Assembly: GCA_002049455.2 (NCBI GenBank)
Contig: KV918809.1
Coordinates: forward strand, 186,001-250,000
Source of the DNA: Porphyra umbilicalis
Taxonomy: Eukaryota; Rhodophyta; Bangiophyceae; Bangiales; Bangiaceae
Direction of reading: 5' to 3'
Length of the DNA: 64,000 nucleotides
Shown here: positions 24,727 through 35,791 of the stretch, piece after piece
How the letters are laid out: the number at the start of each line of letters is the position of its first letter
Position numbering within the stretch: position 1 is the first letter of the stretch
The notes under the pieces: model-generated
Database searches by the model: none
Told to the model about the DNA's origin: nothing
The model's input: the letters and a program-made list of their open reading frames with translations, nothing else
Position numbers and translations under genes: made by a program

Positions 24727-26941
24727 ATGGCCGTCGACACGCCCCCACCCGCCCGTGACGCGGCGTCGGGGGGTGGCGTCACCGCCGCCATGCCGTCTGC
24801 GCCGACCCCCCCCCCCGCACCCCCGCCACACGCCCCCCCGCGCGCGCCCCACCCGCGCCGACCCCCCCCCCCCCCGTGGACCGCCGCGCCGCCGCCGCCG
24901 CTGCCGCCGCCGCCGCTGCGGCTGCCGCTGCCGCTCGCGCGGCCGCCGAAGCGTCCGCCACCGCCCGCCGCCGATCGTCCATCCCCGCCTCGTCCATGGC
25001 GGTCATTGCGGGCGCGCACTTGGCCGGCACCGGCTCGTCCCTGTCGGACGATGGGGCGGCGGCGCTGGCGGCGGACGTGGAGTTTGTGCTCCGCGAGACG
25101 GTGCAGGAGGCGCTCAAGTTTATGCGCCACGCCAAGCGCTCCGTCCTGACGGGCGACGACATTGAGGATGCGTTGCGGTTGCGGGGGATGGAACCGCTGT
25201 ACGGCGTCGGCGGGGCGACGGCGGAGGAGGGGGGGGCGGCCGCCCGCGGGGGGCTCCCCAATGGGGGGCCCACCGGCGCGTCGTCGGACGCGTCTGGGTG
25301 GCCCGTGGCCGTCCCCCGGCCGCTCTTTAAGCACGTCGACGCGCACCTCTACTACATGCCCGACGTGATGGTCGACGTGCGGGAGGCCATCCGCGCGCCC
25401 CTCCCGCGGGTGCCCCTCGAGCCGTCGCTGTCGGCCCACTGGCTGGCGCTCGACGGCGTGCAACCGTCGGTGCCGGAGAATCCGCCGCCGCCGCCGCCGC
25501 CGGGGGCGCTCGGCGTCGCCGGCTCGCCCGGTGCGGGTGCGGGGGCGGTCGCCCTCCCGGGGCGGGGAGCGGCCGCCGCGGTGCCCGGCGCGGTGCCGCC
25601 GCCAACGTCCAAGCGGAGGCGCCGCCGCGGCGCCGCCGACGGTGGCGGACGTGGCGCCGGCGGCGGTGGTGGTGGCGGGGACGGCCTGCCCGCCGGCGCA
25701 CCCGCCGCCGCCGATGTGTTGCCGGTGCTCACGCACGAGCTCTCCTCGGAGCTGCAGCTCTACTATGAGCACGTCATCTCGGCGGTGCGCGGCGGCGACG
25801 CGGTGCGGCGCGATACGGCGCTCGCGTCGGTGGCGGTGGAGCCTGGCCTCTCCCGCTGCTGCCCTACCTCACCCGGTGGGTGCACAATGAGGTGGACGGC
25901 TCCCTCCGGTCACTGCCGTCGCTCCTCGGCGCCCTCCGCTTGGTCGGGGCGGTGCTTGCCAACGGGCAGCTCGGCGTCGAGGCCTACTTGCACCAGCTGC
26001 TGCCGCCGGTGCTGACCTGCCTCGTCGGCCGCCGCTTGTGTGGGCGCTCCCGGGAAGACCACTGGGCGTTGCGCGACTATGCGGCGGGCGTCGTGGGCGT
26101 GGTCGTCACCGCCTACGCGGGGCGGTATACGTCGCTGCAGCCGCGCATCACCAAGACGCTCGTCAATGCGGTGCTCGACCCGGGGCGGCCGCTGACGACG
26201 CACTATGGGGCGACGGTTGGCCTCGCGGCGCTGGGGGGGGTCGTCGTCGAGCGGCTGCTGCTGCCGCATGTGGCCGCCTATGCGCCGTTGTTGGAAGCGG
26301 AGCTGGCCGCCGCGACCGCCGAGGCGCCCGCGGCCCCACCCCCGGGGGGCGGTGGCGGTGGCGGTGGCGGCGGCGGTGGCGGCGGCGGCGGCGGCGCCCG
26401 CCGTGCGGAAGCCGTCCGCGTCTATGGCGCCATCCTGTCGGCGGTCGGCGGACACTTGCGACGGGGCGGCGGTGGCGGCAACGGCGGCAGCGGCAGTGGC
26501 GGCAGAGACGATGGCGGGCGCCCGCCGGTGGTGCCGTTTGGCGCTGACGCCACCGCCGACGGGGAGGATGCGGAGCCGGGCGCCGCGGCGGCGGCCTGCT
26601 GGCCCGCCCTCCGCGGCCGCGTGGCGGGCGCGGGGGACTTGCGCGCGCTCGGCGAAGCGGCCGTGGCGGCCGCCGTGCCCGGCTACACGGCCGCCCGCCT
26701 GGAGCGCCTGCTATCCCGCTACGGGGAGGACCGCCTGTTTCCGTTTCGGGCCACCGACGCGTCGGCGCTGCACCGGCGGTTGGCGGCCGAGGCGGGGGCG
26801 GGGGGGGGGCAACGGCGCAAAAACAGGGGCGGGGGGGGGGGGGGGGACGCCCGCTGGCAACGGCCCGCGGTCAGCGGCGGCGGCGGCTGCGCGGCCGCCG
26901 AGGTAGGGGCGGGGTGGCGGCGGTTGCATGGGCAGAGCTGA
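24727..26941 (+). CDS. TAF6: TFIID/SAGA subunit TAF6
   Basis: Histone-fold and HEAT-repeat subunit of TFIID (and SAGA), partner of TAF9. Seen: the histone fold SSLSDDGAAALAADVEFVLR...AKRSVLTGDDIEDALRLRGM (about 25,035-25,190); the family linker FKHVDAHLYYMPDVMVDVRE, PLPRVPLEPSLSAHWLALDG and VQPSVPENP; VLTHELSSELQLYYEHV; then HEAT repeats LLPYLTRWVHNEVDGSLRSL, ALRDYAAGVVGVV and TKTLVNAVLDPGRPLTTHYG, all typical of TAF6. The start is uncertain. The ATG at 24996 directly precedes the histone fold, while the ATG at 24727 adds an Ala/Pro-rich extension that changes frame at a 14-C run (24,862-24,875). A further one-base frame change occurs near 25,850 (GCCTGGCCTCTCC), not at a long run. The last ~100 residues are Gly-rich and the exact stop is less sure. 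Confidence 0.9.
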
Positions 26942-27374
26942 AGGGGGCGGGGGGGAGGGGGGGGGGGGGGTTACCCTCAAGAGTGGCGAGCGCGCCGCCG
27001 CCCAGGGGCGTGGTGGCGTTGCGCGGCGGGCTCCCTGGCTCGACGTGTTTTTTCCACCCGGTCGTGCCGCCCCGCACGTGCAAACAGGCCGGCCGGTCGG
27101 CCACAACCACCTATACGCTCCATCCATTGCCGGGGCGTCGGCTCGCGCGTCCCGCACCCGCGCCGCCCCGCTTTGCCGGTCGCCGTTGTGGGGCGGCCGC
27201 GCACGCAGCGCGCAGCCAACCGGTCCGCAGGGGTGGGGAGGGAGCGTCGCTCAGCCCCCATGCGTTGCCCCCCTCTGACATTTGAGCGCCGCGCGCATGC
27301 ACAGCCCCCGCGGCTCCTCCCGTTCCCCCACCCCCACCCCACCCCCACCCCCCCCCCGCCCCCAAAGCTCCCTC
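26942..27374. other. Intergenic, no gene seen
   Basis: GC-rich with C and G runs (about 26,945-26,972 and 27,330-27,360). Contains the TAF6 3' end and the end of the minus-strand low-complexity gene. No feature recognised. Confidence 0.4.
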
Positions 27375-29024
27375 TCACCGGCGGGCGCCGGCCGCCCACT
27401 CGGCGTCGTCACTCATGTTTTCAATCTTGCGCAAGCTCCGCAACATCGACTCGGACGCGGCAATCTCCCGCTCCAGCCGGCACGCGTCGAGGGCGGGGGC
27501 GCCCCCCCGCCTCCCCCGCCGCCGCCACCCGACACGCTCGCGGTGGGGTGAAGGGTGGCACTGGGTGCGACGTCCGTGGCGGCGGCGGCGGGTGGGGCGC
27601 CCCACCCGCCGCCGCCGCCCGCCCCGCTCTCCCGAAACGCGCTCGCGCCGAGCGACTTGACCGACAGCAGCCGCTTGACGGCCGCGCCCGTGGAGCGGCG
27701 TCCCCCCCAGCTAAGGACGGCACGCCCTTCGGAGCGCCTCCCCGCCACCCCATCGTCGTCCTCGTCCGTCTCTTCGGCACTGTCGTCGGCCTCAAACAGC
27801 AGCACGTCTTCTTGGGGTACCCCGCCGGAGGCCGCCGCCCAGCCGACCGCCGCCGACGAGTCAGAGCCCCCCCGCCCCTACTCACCTCCCTCGACGCCGA
27901 GCAGCCCCTGCCGCTACGGCGGCTGCCGCCGCCGACGCCGCCACCGCCCTGTGCCGGGAGGGAAGGGGACCGCGCCGACGGCACGCCCGCCCGCCGCCGG
28001 CGTCGCGAGGAGCGGGACGAGGTGCGGCTGCTGCTGATGCTGCTGCCCGACTCGCCGCGCTCCCACCCGCGGGGGCGCGAGGCGGGGCAGGCGTTCACGC
28101 CGCCGCCGCCGCTGTCGCGGGTGGCCATCCCCCGTGGGCGACCCCGCACGAGCCATCGCTGCAGCTGCAGCCGCAGCGGAAGCACCTCCCCGAGGTGTTG
28201 GAGCTGACGCCGCTGCTGCAGCCGCTCGCGCTGCCGCCGCTACGGTCGGGGACAAGCAAGGACGCGCGGGCAAGGAGCACCCCCTCGGACCACCGAGCGG
28301 GGGAGACGGCGCCGTCGCCGCCGCCACCGCCGCGGCCGCCGACGCCTCCCCCCTCCGAGTCGGCCCGCGTGCCGATGGCGCCACACCCGGCGGCCTCCCC
28401 GTCGTCGGCCCGCCCGTCAGTGGCGGCCGTGGGGGCGCCGACGCCGCCGCCACCCCCGGTCGCGACCGATGCGGCCGCCGCCGCAACAATGGCGGACAAC
28501 CGCGACGGGCGGGCGGCGGTGCTCCTCCCCACCGTCGACGACGGCCGTTTTCGGTTGGGGACAGAGGGGAGCGACGGGGACGATGCTGTTCGCGCCGGTG
28601 ATGCCGGCTTGAGAGACAAGAGAGAGCGCTTGGCGCCGACCCCCCCCACCCCCGCCTCGGCCGCTGCCGATGCAGCCGCCACCTCCCGCTCCTCTGTCCC
28701 CACCACGACCGCCGGCGCACAGCGGGCTGGCCCACCGCCTTGGGCGGCCGCTACCACCGCCGCCACCGCCGTCGCCGCCGTCACCGTCGCGGCGCTACCG
28801 CTGCCACCGCCACCACCTCTGTAGACCCCAGGCGACGACGCGCGGGTGGGGGTGGGGCGCTTGGGCGGCGCCCCGTCGACGCCATCGCCACCGCCACCGC
28901 CACCGCCGCCGGCCCCGACGTTGCCCCGCGACACTCGCAGCGGGAGGCGGGAGCGCCGTGGCCCCCGCGCCGTCGGTGAGGAGGACGCAGGGGGGGCAGG
29001 CGCGCTCGGCGCCATGGTCGCCAT
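27375..29024 (-). CDS. Hypothetical low-complexity protein with short coiled-coil C-terminus
   Basis: No family recognised. A plausible start at the ATG at 29024 gives MATMAPSAPAPPASSS, then Gly/Ala/Ser-rich sequence with pieces such as AKRSLLSLKPASPARTASS and VPNRKRPSSTVGRST. Further on, in other frames, come an acidic stretch FEADDSAEETDEDDDG, then STGAAVKRLLSVKSLGASAF, and a final helix RLEREIAASESMLRSLRKIE before MSDDAEWAAGARR and the stop at 27375. Segments with coding character shift frame at G/C runs, as in neighbouring genes, so the model is approximate. Ser/Thr/Arg-rich content suggests a nuclear, disordered protein, but that is a guess. The plus strand is also open in places, so the gene itself is not certain. 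Confidence 0.4.
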
Positions 29025-31081
29025 GGCCAACGTGGGCCACTCCCGCGCCGAGATGGTCGGCCGCGCCGTGCGGTGGGGGCGGTCGCAAGGTGCGTCGTGG
29101 TCCCCCGCGACGGGAGGGTGGCGGCCACGCGTCAGCCGGGGGAGCAGCAGGGGAGTCGGTCCACAACGCCAAACGGGGACGGGCGGGAGGCGCCGCAACC
29201 AAACCACCGGCGCACGGAGCGTGCGCCTGACACGGGCGAGCAACCGCGACGCCAGCCGTCGCGCCGCCGACCGACCGACGCGGGCGTTGCGGGGCGACAC
29301 GGGGCGCTCTGCCAGCGCCCACGGCGACGGCCGCCTACATGACCAGCCGCCCGCAGCACGGCGCGCGCACGTGCGTCTGCGCGCGCACGGCACCCCCGCC
29401 GCGCGGCGAGGGGCGGGGCGCGCGCGTCGGCGCTCGTTGCCCAACCCGCCGCCCGCCGCGCCGGCGGGCGTGCCACGGGCGGCGGCGGGGGCGGCCACGC
29501 CTGCCCGCGGCGCGGTCCTCGACGCGGCCGCGACGCCGCGGCCGGTCGGGGCTCAGCCGCCGCCCACCCGCCGGCCGACGACGGCGGGGGTGGCCGACCC
29601 CCAAAACAGCCGCAGGCAACGGCGCGCCGCCGTCGCGACGCGGTCCCCGCATCGGTCGCGGCGGCGGCGGCGGGGACCGCGACGCGCGCGCGCGCGCGCC
29701 GACCCACCTGCCGGGTGGCGCCCGTGCAACGGCGGGCGCCCGCCGGCGCGGGGCGGCGGCGGCCGGCGGCGGGCCCGCGCGCGCCCCCCCCCAAAGCAGG
29801 CACCCCTGGTTGCGTGGGCGGGTGAGCCGACCCCCCGCGGGGGGCGTCGCCCGAGCACGGGCGGGCGGTGGGTCGCCGGCGGGTCGCCGGCGTGTGGGCG
29901 GCGGGAGGGGGCGCCCTCATGAGCGGGAGACCGACCGCTCATGAGCACCGTGGGGAGGGGGGGGAGGGATCCCCGCCGCGCCTCGTCTGGGAGGCCGCAG
30001 GATCCCACCTCAGCGGTGCCGGTAGCATGCGCGGCGTCTGGCGCGGCGGCACGACAATAAGGACAGGGAGGACCAAACGGACGGGTCGATGCGGGTGAGA
30101 AGCGTCGCGGTTGCTGAGCAGCAGCGCCTGGGGCGGCTTGGCGCGGCGTGTCGTGCCGCCAGCCCCGCCGTCGTGGCGCTCTGTCTCCACGGCTGCGCCC
30201 TGCAGGGCCAGCTGGCGGCGGCACGGTCACGACCACGTTGATTTTGTCGCGGTCCTCTTCATGCGTAGCACCCCCCCCGCTTGCTGAACAAGAGGTCTGA
30301 GAGACCCGAATTTTGATGCTGCCCTGTCAGAGGCACTCAAAAGGCGCCGGTCGACCCGGAATGACCCCCTTGCGGCCATCACCGTGACGCGCGCGGGTAA
30401 ACGGCGCGAGCGCCTGCACGGCGTACTTGCGTGGCTGGCAACGCTCGGCGCCAGCCGCGCACATGCTCGAGGCGCTCGTCACGTGCAGGGCATTGCCACC
30501 GTCGAGTTGGGAGCCACGAAGGTCCCCTCGAGGTTGATGCCGGCAATGGAGCTCACCTTGCAGACGACGGCGAGGGCCCTGACAATCCCGTGTCCAGCAG
30601 TCGCATGCATAGAACTCCTGTAGCAATGCCCTTTCCCCTCTCCCTCTCTCATCGCGACCATGGCCCGTCTTCACCAGGCGCCACAACTTCCGGCGCCACC
30701 GCCGCCCGCCGAGAGGTTCAGACATGCACAGGTGAGCAGGTACACTTTGTGATGGTGGGGGTGTACGAGCGCGGGGAGTGCGCCAAGCTGGCCCACGCCA
30801 AAGCAGTCTGGGAAGGCCGGCGGAGAGCCGACAAGGGTCAGACGCGACGGAACTCGGGGCGGGCAACCAGCGCGGCCGGCTCACGCCGATCGCCGTGGTA
30901 TCCACTGCGACACGTGCCCGCCCCCACTCTCGTACCAGCCTCTCTCTGCCGGCGCGCCGCGTTTCAGCGCCACAGAGGGTGCCGGTGCGGACCCAACCCC
31001 CGCCGGCGCGCCCGGCGGGCAACGGCGGGACCGCGATCGCGATCCGAGTGCCGCGCGGACCAAGCAGGGCTGGACAAGCTA
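29025..31081. other. Intergenic, nothing convincing
   Basis: GC-saturated to about 29,900, then gradually less GC-rich. Long open frames on both strands are Arg/Pro/Ala-rich without domains or a consistent start. From 30,100 to 31,080 there is ordinary mixed sequence. No RNA gene, tandem repeat or transposon ORF is seen. Confidence 0.4.
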
Positions 31082-31241
31082 TTGCAGTCTTCCCAATTCT
31101 GGCCGACCCGGACAAGAACAACCTACAGTCCGCACAACTTCTGATTGGTCGAGAGGTCGTATCCGGCCGGATGGATGGCTGTCGTGCATCTGTTCTGCAC
31201 AGTTGTTCTTGTCGGGATCGGCCAAATTGGGGAGACTGCAA
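31082..31241. mobile_element. Palindromic MITE, 160 bp, TA-flanked (Tc1/mariner-like)
   Basis: Terminal inverted repeats of about 40 bp. The left end begins TTGCAGTCTTCCCAATTCTG; the right end, read in reverse complement, begins TTGCAGTCTCCCCAATTTGG. Both run on to ACAAGAACAAC. The repeat is flanked by TA on both sides (31,080-31,081 and 31,242-31,243), the duplication typical of Tc1/mariner and Stowaway MITEs. There is no coding capacity. The few mismatches between arms point to a fairly young copy. Confidence 0.75.
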
Positions 31242-31440
31242 TACCATGGCAGTCTCAGTGAAATGCCATATCTAAAGCTGATTGATTTGATTGACAGGCT
31301 CATTCAGGGATGACAGCATCACGGATTGATCCGGCAGCCGCCGACGCGCTGCGCCGTTGCCGCGGGGCGACGACGGTGACTTGGGCCACCACGACCGCCG
31401 TGCTGTACTATCCCCAACAAGCTGTTGTCGCTCCCCACGC

Positions 31441-32074
31441 ATGGCTTTAGCAGATGCAACGGGTACAACTGTGCCGCTTTCTCTCCCTCCCATGGATGAC
31501 GGGGACGCCCCGACGGCGGCCGCTCCGCCGACGGCGGACGCCGCCGCCGCCGTCGCTCTAGCCGGAGGCGCCCCCGCCGCCGACGCGGCGGCGGCGGCGG
31601 CGGCCAAGCGCCCCCCCCATCGACCCAAGAAGCGTCCTCCCCCCCCCCCGACGCCCCCCCCCCCCCCCCCCGGTGCGGCCCGAGATTGTTTACCTCCGGT
31701 CCTGGGCCGCCGCCCACCCGCCCGCGGCGGGCGGCTCGACCGGCGGCCCGTCGGTGGGCGGCCCCCCCTGGAAGTTTTCCAAGGCGATGCAAACGCGCCT
31801 CCTCCGCCGCGCCCTCTCCCCCGAGGCGCTCGGCAAGGCGGACTTTGCGCTCCTGCTGCGCTACGTGGGGGGGATGCGGGGGGGGGGCGCACAACGACCT
31901 TGCGGCAAGCGGTGGCGGCACGGGAACGGCTGGCGTTGGCAGGGGGGGGGAGGGGGGGGGGGGGGGGGCGACGCCGGCGCGGCCGGTGCGGGTGCACCGG
32001 ACGACAAGGCGGCGGCGCGGGTGCGGAAGCGGGCGCGGAAGCTCGTGCGCGTGCTGCGGGCGGAGCCGACGTGA
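31441..32074 (+). CDS. WKF-domain protein (DUF2373, C7orf50-like), probably nucleolar
   Basis: The ATG at 31441 starts MALADATGTTVPLSLPPMDD. An Ala-rich stretch leads to a basic, nuclear-localisation-like KRPPHRPKKRPPPP. After a change of frame in adjoining C runs (11 C at 31,639-31,649; 18 C at 31,654-31,671) the second part carries VRPEIVYLRSWAAAH and the WKF domain WKFSKAMQTRLLRRALSP, then DFALLLRYVGGM (about 31,769-31,880). It ends with a basic helix KAAARVRKRARKLVRVLRAE and the stop at 32072. Known WKF proteins have this WKF..RQ..LL..(L)..F..LL.Y..G pattern near the C-terminus, and human C7orf50 is nucleolar. A second local frame wobble occurs in G runs near 31,870-31,960. The molecular function of the family is not established. 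Confidence 0.8.
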
Positions 32075-32417
32075 GGGCGGTTATGAGGGGGGTGTGGGGG
32101 TGTCTGGCGGTGGTGGTTGACGGCTCCTCTGCGTGGACTGCCCATGGGGTATTCCATGTCTTGTGGTTCACCGCACCACGTTTGGCCGGCAATTAGAAGT
32201 GTCCCAAGTGGAACGTGACGCAGGACGGCAGTGACCCGGTTCCGTTTGGCAACGCAGGCGCTCACGCTCGACCTCTGTGGCCAACCCACCCGTGCTGCGC
32301 CGGCATATCCCGCTGGGAGCAGCACCCCCCGACATACTACATCACATCAGGGGCTTGGGGGCAGCCCCGCCGCCGTTCTCCCCGCTCGCCACGCCGCCAC
32401 CGTTCCGTCGGCGCGCC

Positions 32418-33105
32418 TCACCCCAGCAGCCGCCCCAACAGCACGCTCCCCACGGCCACGGACGAGGCAAACGCTTGGAGCGCCGCGACCTCGGCGAGCC
32501 CCTTGACCGTGCCGACGCGGCTGAGCGGCTCGGCCGCCTCCCACCCGACCGGCCACTGCCGGTCGGTGGCCTCCCCGCGGGAGCGCGCCAACCCGTCGGC
32601 CGACACGTCCTCGCCGTGCAGCGCGTCGTCGACGATGCGCACGTGCGGCAGCAGCGGCAGCGCGCCGCCGACGCGCGCCAGCCGCCCGCCGTCAGTGGTC
32701 AGCACCAGCAGGCGCGTCGCGAGGGACACCCCCCCGAGCGCCGGTGGCGGGGCGGACGGCGCCGCCCCGTCGAGCACCGAGGCCTCCCCCCCCCCAGCAC
32801 GCGGCGCGCGCGCGCAGGGCGGGGAGGGCAGCGTGCAGCTCGGACCGCGGCACCCACGTCGTGCCCTCCTCGTCCAACACGACGGCGGGGGGGTCGGCGG
32901 CGGCCGCACCGGCAAACGCATCGCCGAGGCTGTCGAAAAGAAAGACGCCGGGGAGGGCAACGCCCGCCGCTCGGCACGCGTGCGACTCGCCCAACCCCTC
33001 GGCGACGGCGTCCGTGCCGAGTTGGGGGTCCCCGTCGGCGACGCGGGGGGCGAGCGCCGCCGCGTCGGCGGCGGCGGTCACGAGACGGCCGACCAGCGGC
33101 GCCAT
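32418..33105 (-). CDS. Hypothetical protein with hydrophobic C-terminal segment
   Basis: Family not recognised. The ATG at 33105 gives MAPLVGRLVTAAADAAALAP; a frame open upstream (YIALLTARAGG) could extend it. The first part includes DGDPQLGTDAVAEGLGESHA, LPGVFLFDSLGDAFAG and ADPPAVVLDEEGTTWVPRSE. After a frame change at a 10-C run (32,786-32,795) it continues PPALGGVSLATRLLVLTTDG, ALPLLPHVRIVDDALHGEDV and RQWPVGWEAAEPLSRVGTV, and ends with a hydrophobic stretch AEVAALQAFASSVAVGSVLL before GRLLG and the stop at 32418. The C-terminal hydrophobic segment could be a tail anchor. Codon bias and sensible residue composition on both sides of the run argue for a real gene. Confidence 0.6.
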
Positions 33106-33516
33106 GTCCGGCAACGGGGGACGGTGGCGGGGGGGGGGGGCGGGGACGGCGCACCCGCCGGCGCGCGCCGTCAACAATGCAATGTAGAGGGTTTGGGGGA
33201 GGGGGGGCAACCTGTCACTGCAGCGTCAGCGGTCACGGGGCGCCCATCGCAGCCGCCATGGGCGCGGGCGCACCATGATCAGCGGCGCACGTTGGGGTGT
33301 GGCACACAGTGGCCACGGACGATGGCAATGCCGCGCGCCGCAGCGCATTGCCGCGCGCCGACTCCCAGCTGGGGTGGATCCGCGCGCCAGCGGTCGGCTG
33401 TCTCGGATGCGTCGAGTCCGCACCCCAAATCTGCGGGCGCCCCGCCGCCGACGCGCCGCTTCCACGCCTTCCCCGTCCGTGGCGACCGCACTGTCAGGAG
33501 CCCCCCCCCTGTGCAC

Positions 33517-34683
33517 TAAGTAAGGTTGACATATCGATGAATTCGGTCGATAAACGAAATTGGTTTCGGTTGGTATCCTGATCGATAATCGGTATTGGCC
33601 ATTCGCTCAACGGTCGGTACATGTCCGTATGGTACTTATGATAGTATTTAAGATTGCGAGAAACTCGACCGATGCCACTCTAGGGTTGCCCAGGGCGTCG
33701 TTAAGAGCGACATTGAGGGCGTCACCAGGGCGTCATTTGGGCGTCGTGCGCCCCTAACGCCCCAACTCAAAAGGGCGTCAGCAAGGCGTCGCGAACAGAA
33801 AGTCTTCAGGGGGGTCTACAAGATTCAGCAGGTGGCACCTTGGTTAGGGACAGGCACCTAAAGTAGTCTTGAAACAGAAAATGACACATGAGTGCACAGT
33901 ATGGGTGCCACTTGAATCATTTGGTGAATACGGAGGGGCGTCGTAAGGGCGTTTTGGCTGCCTAATGGGGCGTCAGTAAGGCGTCTTATCCGTCGCGCGC
34001 CCCTGGCGCCCCCCAAATAGGGGCGTCGTGTGCAACCCTAGATGCCACACAACGAGCGAGGCACGTGACAGACCCACAATATTTTGTCGCCGACCAGACA
34101 GACCAGCAAACCAGCCGCGATAAATAGGATAGTCAGCGCACAAGGCACCGGTGTCTTGCAAACAGACCCTCCCGCGCCAGTCCAGGTGGCCCGCTCTGCC
34201 CAAGCAAGGGTGCCCACTGCCATCTCATGACGTGCCTGGGTGTCTCCAGAAGGTAGTGTGGCGGTTGCGCAACTTCTGCGCCACCAAGCTTTCTTTTGTG
34301 GCATACTGTTGGCAACAGAGTGGGCGACCAGTTTGCTATCGACATGTGTGCATTGATGCATGAGGAAAAAAGTGCGTGGCTTGGCATGCAAGAGAATCAT
34401 TGAAGGGGGGGCCAAGGGACGGGTCCAAGCTACCCCAGGTCAGTCACGGTCGGGGTCGTGGCGCTGGTTGGGTGGGGTGCAGAGGCGAGCAGTTGGTACA
34501 ATCGGGTCTTGTGATGGTCTGTGAGAGAGGGTGCGAACGCAAGTGGTGTTCCAACTACACATCCCAAAAATGGAGTTATTAAGAAACCTAAAATACCGAG
34601 ATATCGGTACGAAATTGGTAAATCGGTATACCGATCGGGAAACGGTATCCAGAATCGCAACGTTCGGTAAATGTCAACCTTAA
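33517..34683. mobile_element. Non-autonomous TIR DNA transposon, about 1.17 kb
   Basis: GC drops sharply here. Terminal inverted repeats TAAGGTTGACAT (33,521-33,532) and ATGTCAACCTTA (34,671-34,682) lie just inside matching GTGCAC hexamers (33,511-33,516 and 34,684-34,689). These could be a 6-bp target-site duplication, although the hexamer is itself palindromic. Subterminal regions share ATCGGTAT/ATACCGAT-type motifs on both sides (for example ATCGGTATTGG near 33,588 and ATCGGTATACCGATCGGG near 34,622). No transposase ORF is present. The hAT-like element at 33,679-34,042 lies inside it. Family undetermined. Confidence 0.65.
33679..34042. mobile_element. hAT-like non-autonomous element nested in the 33.5-34.7 kb element
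   Basis: Inverted ends TCTAGGGTTGC (33,679-33,689) and GCAACCCTAGA (34,032-34,042), of the TAGGGTTG type common in hAT transposons. The flanks GATGCCAC (33,671-33,678) and GATGCCAC (34,041-34,048) repeat directly over eight bases, overlapping the right end by two. That fits an 8-bp hAT-style duplication within small alignment uncertainty. Internally there are many GGGCGTC/AGGCGTC copies, direct on the left and again on the right, resembling the subterminal transposase-binding repeats of hAT elements. No coding capacity. Confidence 0.7.
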
Positions 34684-34689
34684 GTGCAC

Positions 34690-35791
34690 AGCCGCATGTG
34701 GCTCAACGCTGCCACTGGGGAGTCACCCTGTCCGTGACGGTCTGTCAGGCGCCGAGGCGGCACCGTGTCGGCGCCGCGTGCGGGTGCTGCTGCTGCCCGC
34801 CGGCGCTGCTATGGCAATGGCGGGTAACGTCACGGCCCAGGGAGAGGCCCGAAGGGGGTTTTGTCATTGCCGCTTGGCACTGCAGGGCCACCGCGAGGCG
34901 GCGCCGACGGGCGTGCACCGAGGCGGCTGCTGGGAAGGATCTCAAGCGTGGCCGCCGTGACCTGGTGCGCGGCTGCCGCGGCCGCCGGCGGCGGCCGGCT
35001 GCCACTCCGAGGGCGGCGGCCAACCCCGTGGCGACACAACAGCTCCGCGGGTCAATGAGGCGGCCGCGTGCAAGGGGCCGATGCGTGTTGACGGAGAGAC
35101 GCGCGGGACGCGCATCCGTGTCGGACGAGCGGGGGGCGTGCGCGTGTCAAACAAGCATGAAGCCGGACGGCGGGGACTGCCGCTGTGTGAGAGTCAGGAA
35201 GGGCCTGCCACCTGTGTCTGGCGGGGGTGGCCGCCCTGATGCTTGACGGGTGCCTGCAGCGATCACTGGGGCTTCTGCCCAGAGCCAGTGACTGCCCAAA
35301 GCGTGTGACCCCTCCCCTGCCCCCTGCAGGGACCTCTAGTCCCACGCGGCACTCTGTACGACCCGACGGCTCCAAGACATGCCGGATGCAGCCTGCAACG
35401 CGGTGGAGGGAATTCCATTGTTGCGCGGAGGTGGTTGCGCGGCGTTGCAGCGGGCATCGACCGTGCGACGGGCCGTGATGGCGGGCCACTGCAGCGTATC
35501 ATCTCCCGACTGTCCGCTCCTGACTGCCTGTGGACAGGTCTCCACGACGTTGCCGATAGTGCCGAGGCGCCGCTGTCGGCAAACGTCACAGCGTGTCGCC
35601 AGCCCACTCATCCCGCCGCCACTGCTGCAGCCACACAGTGTACAGCGACCACGTCCAATATTACAAGCGAGAGGAGAAAGGCAGCAACCCCGTATCATAT
35701 ATTCAACGTTGCGCCGGACCCACGGACCCCATCTCCCCCCCTGTTCCGTCCCATCATACACAACTCGTTTAAAAAGCAAGCACAAACCCAA
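34690..35791. other. Intergenic, no gene seen
   Basis: About 1.1 kb between the transposon and the 3' end of the BAP31-like gene. Mixed GC content, short open frames only, no recognised repeat or RNA gene. Confidence 0.45.

Noticed and set aside
34038-34415. Minus-strand ORF with a hydrophobic segment in the 34-kb transposon
   Set aside because: Short, no homology recognised, overlaps the hAT-like element border; not a transposase.
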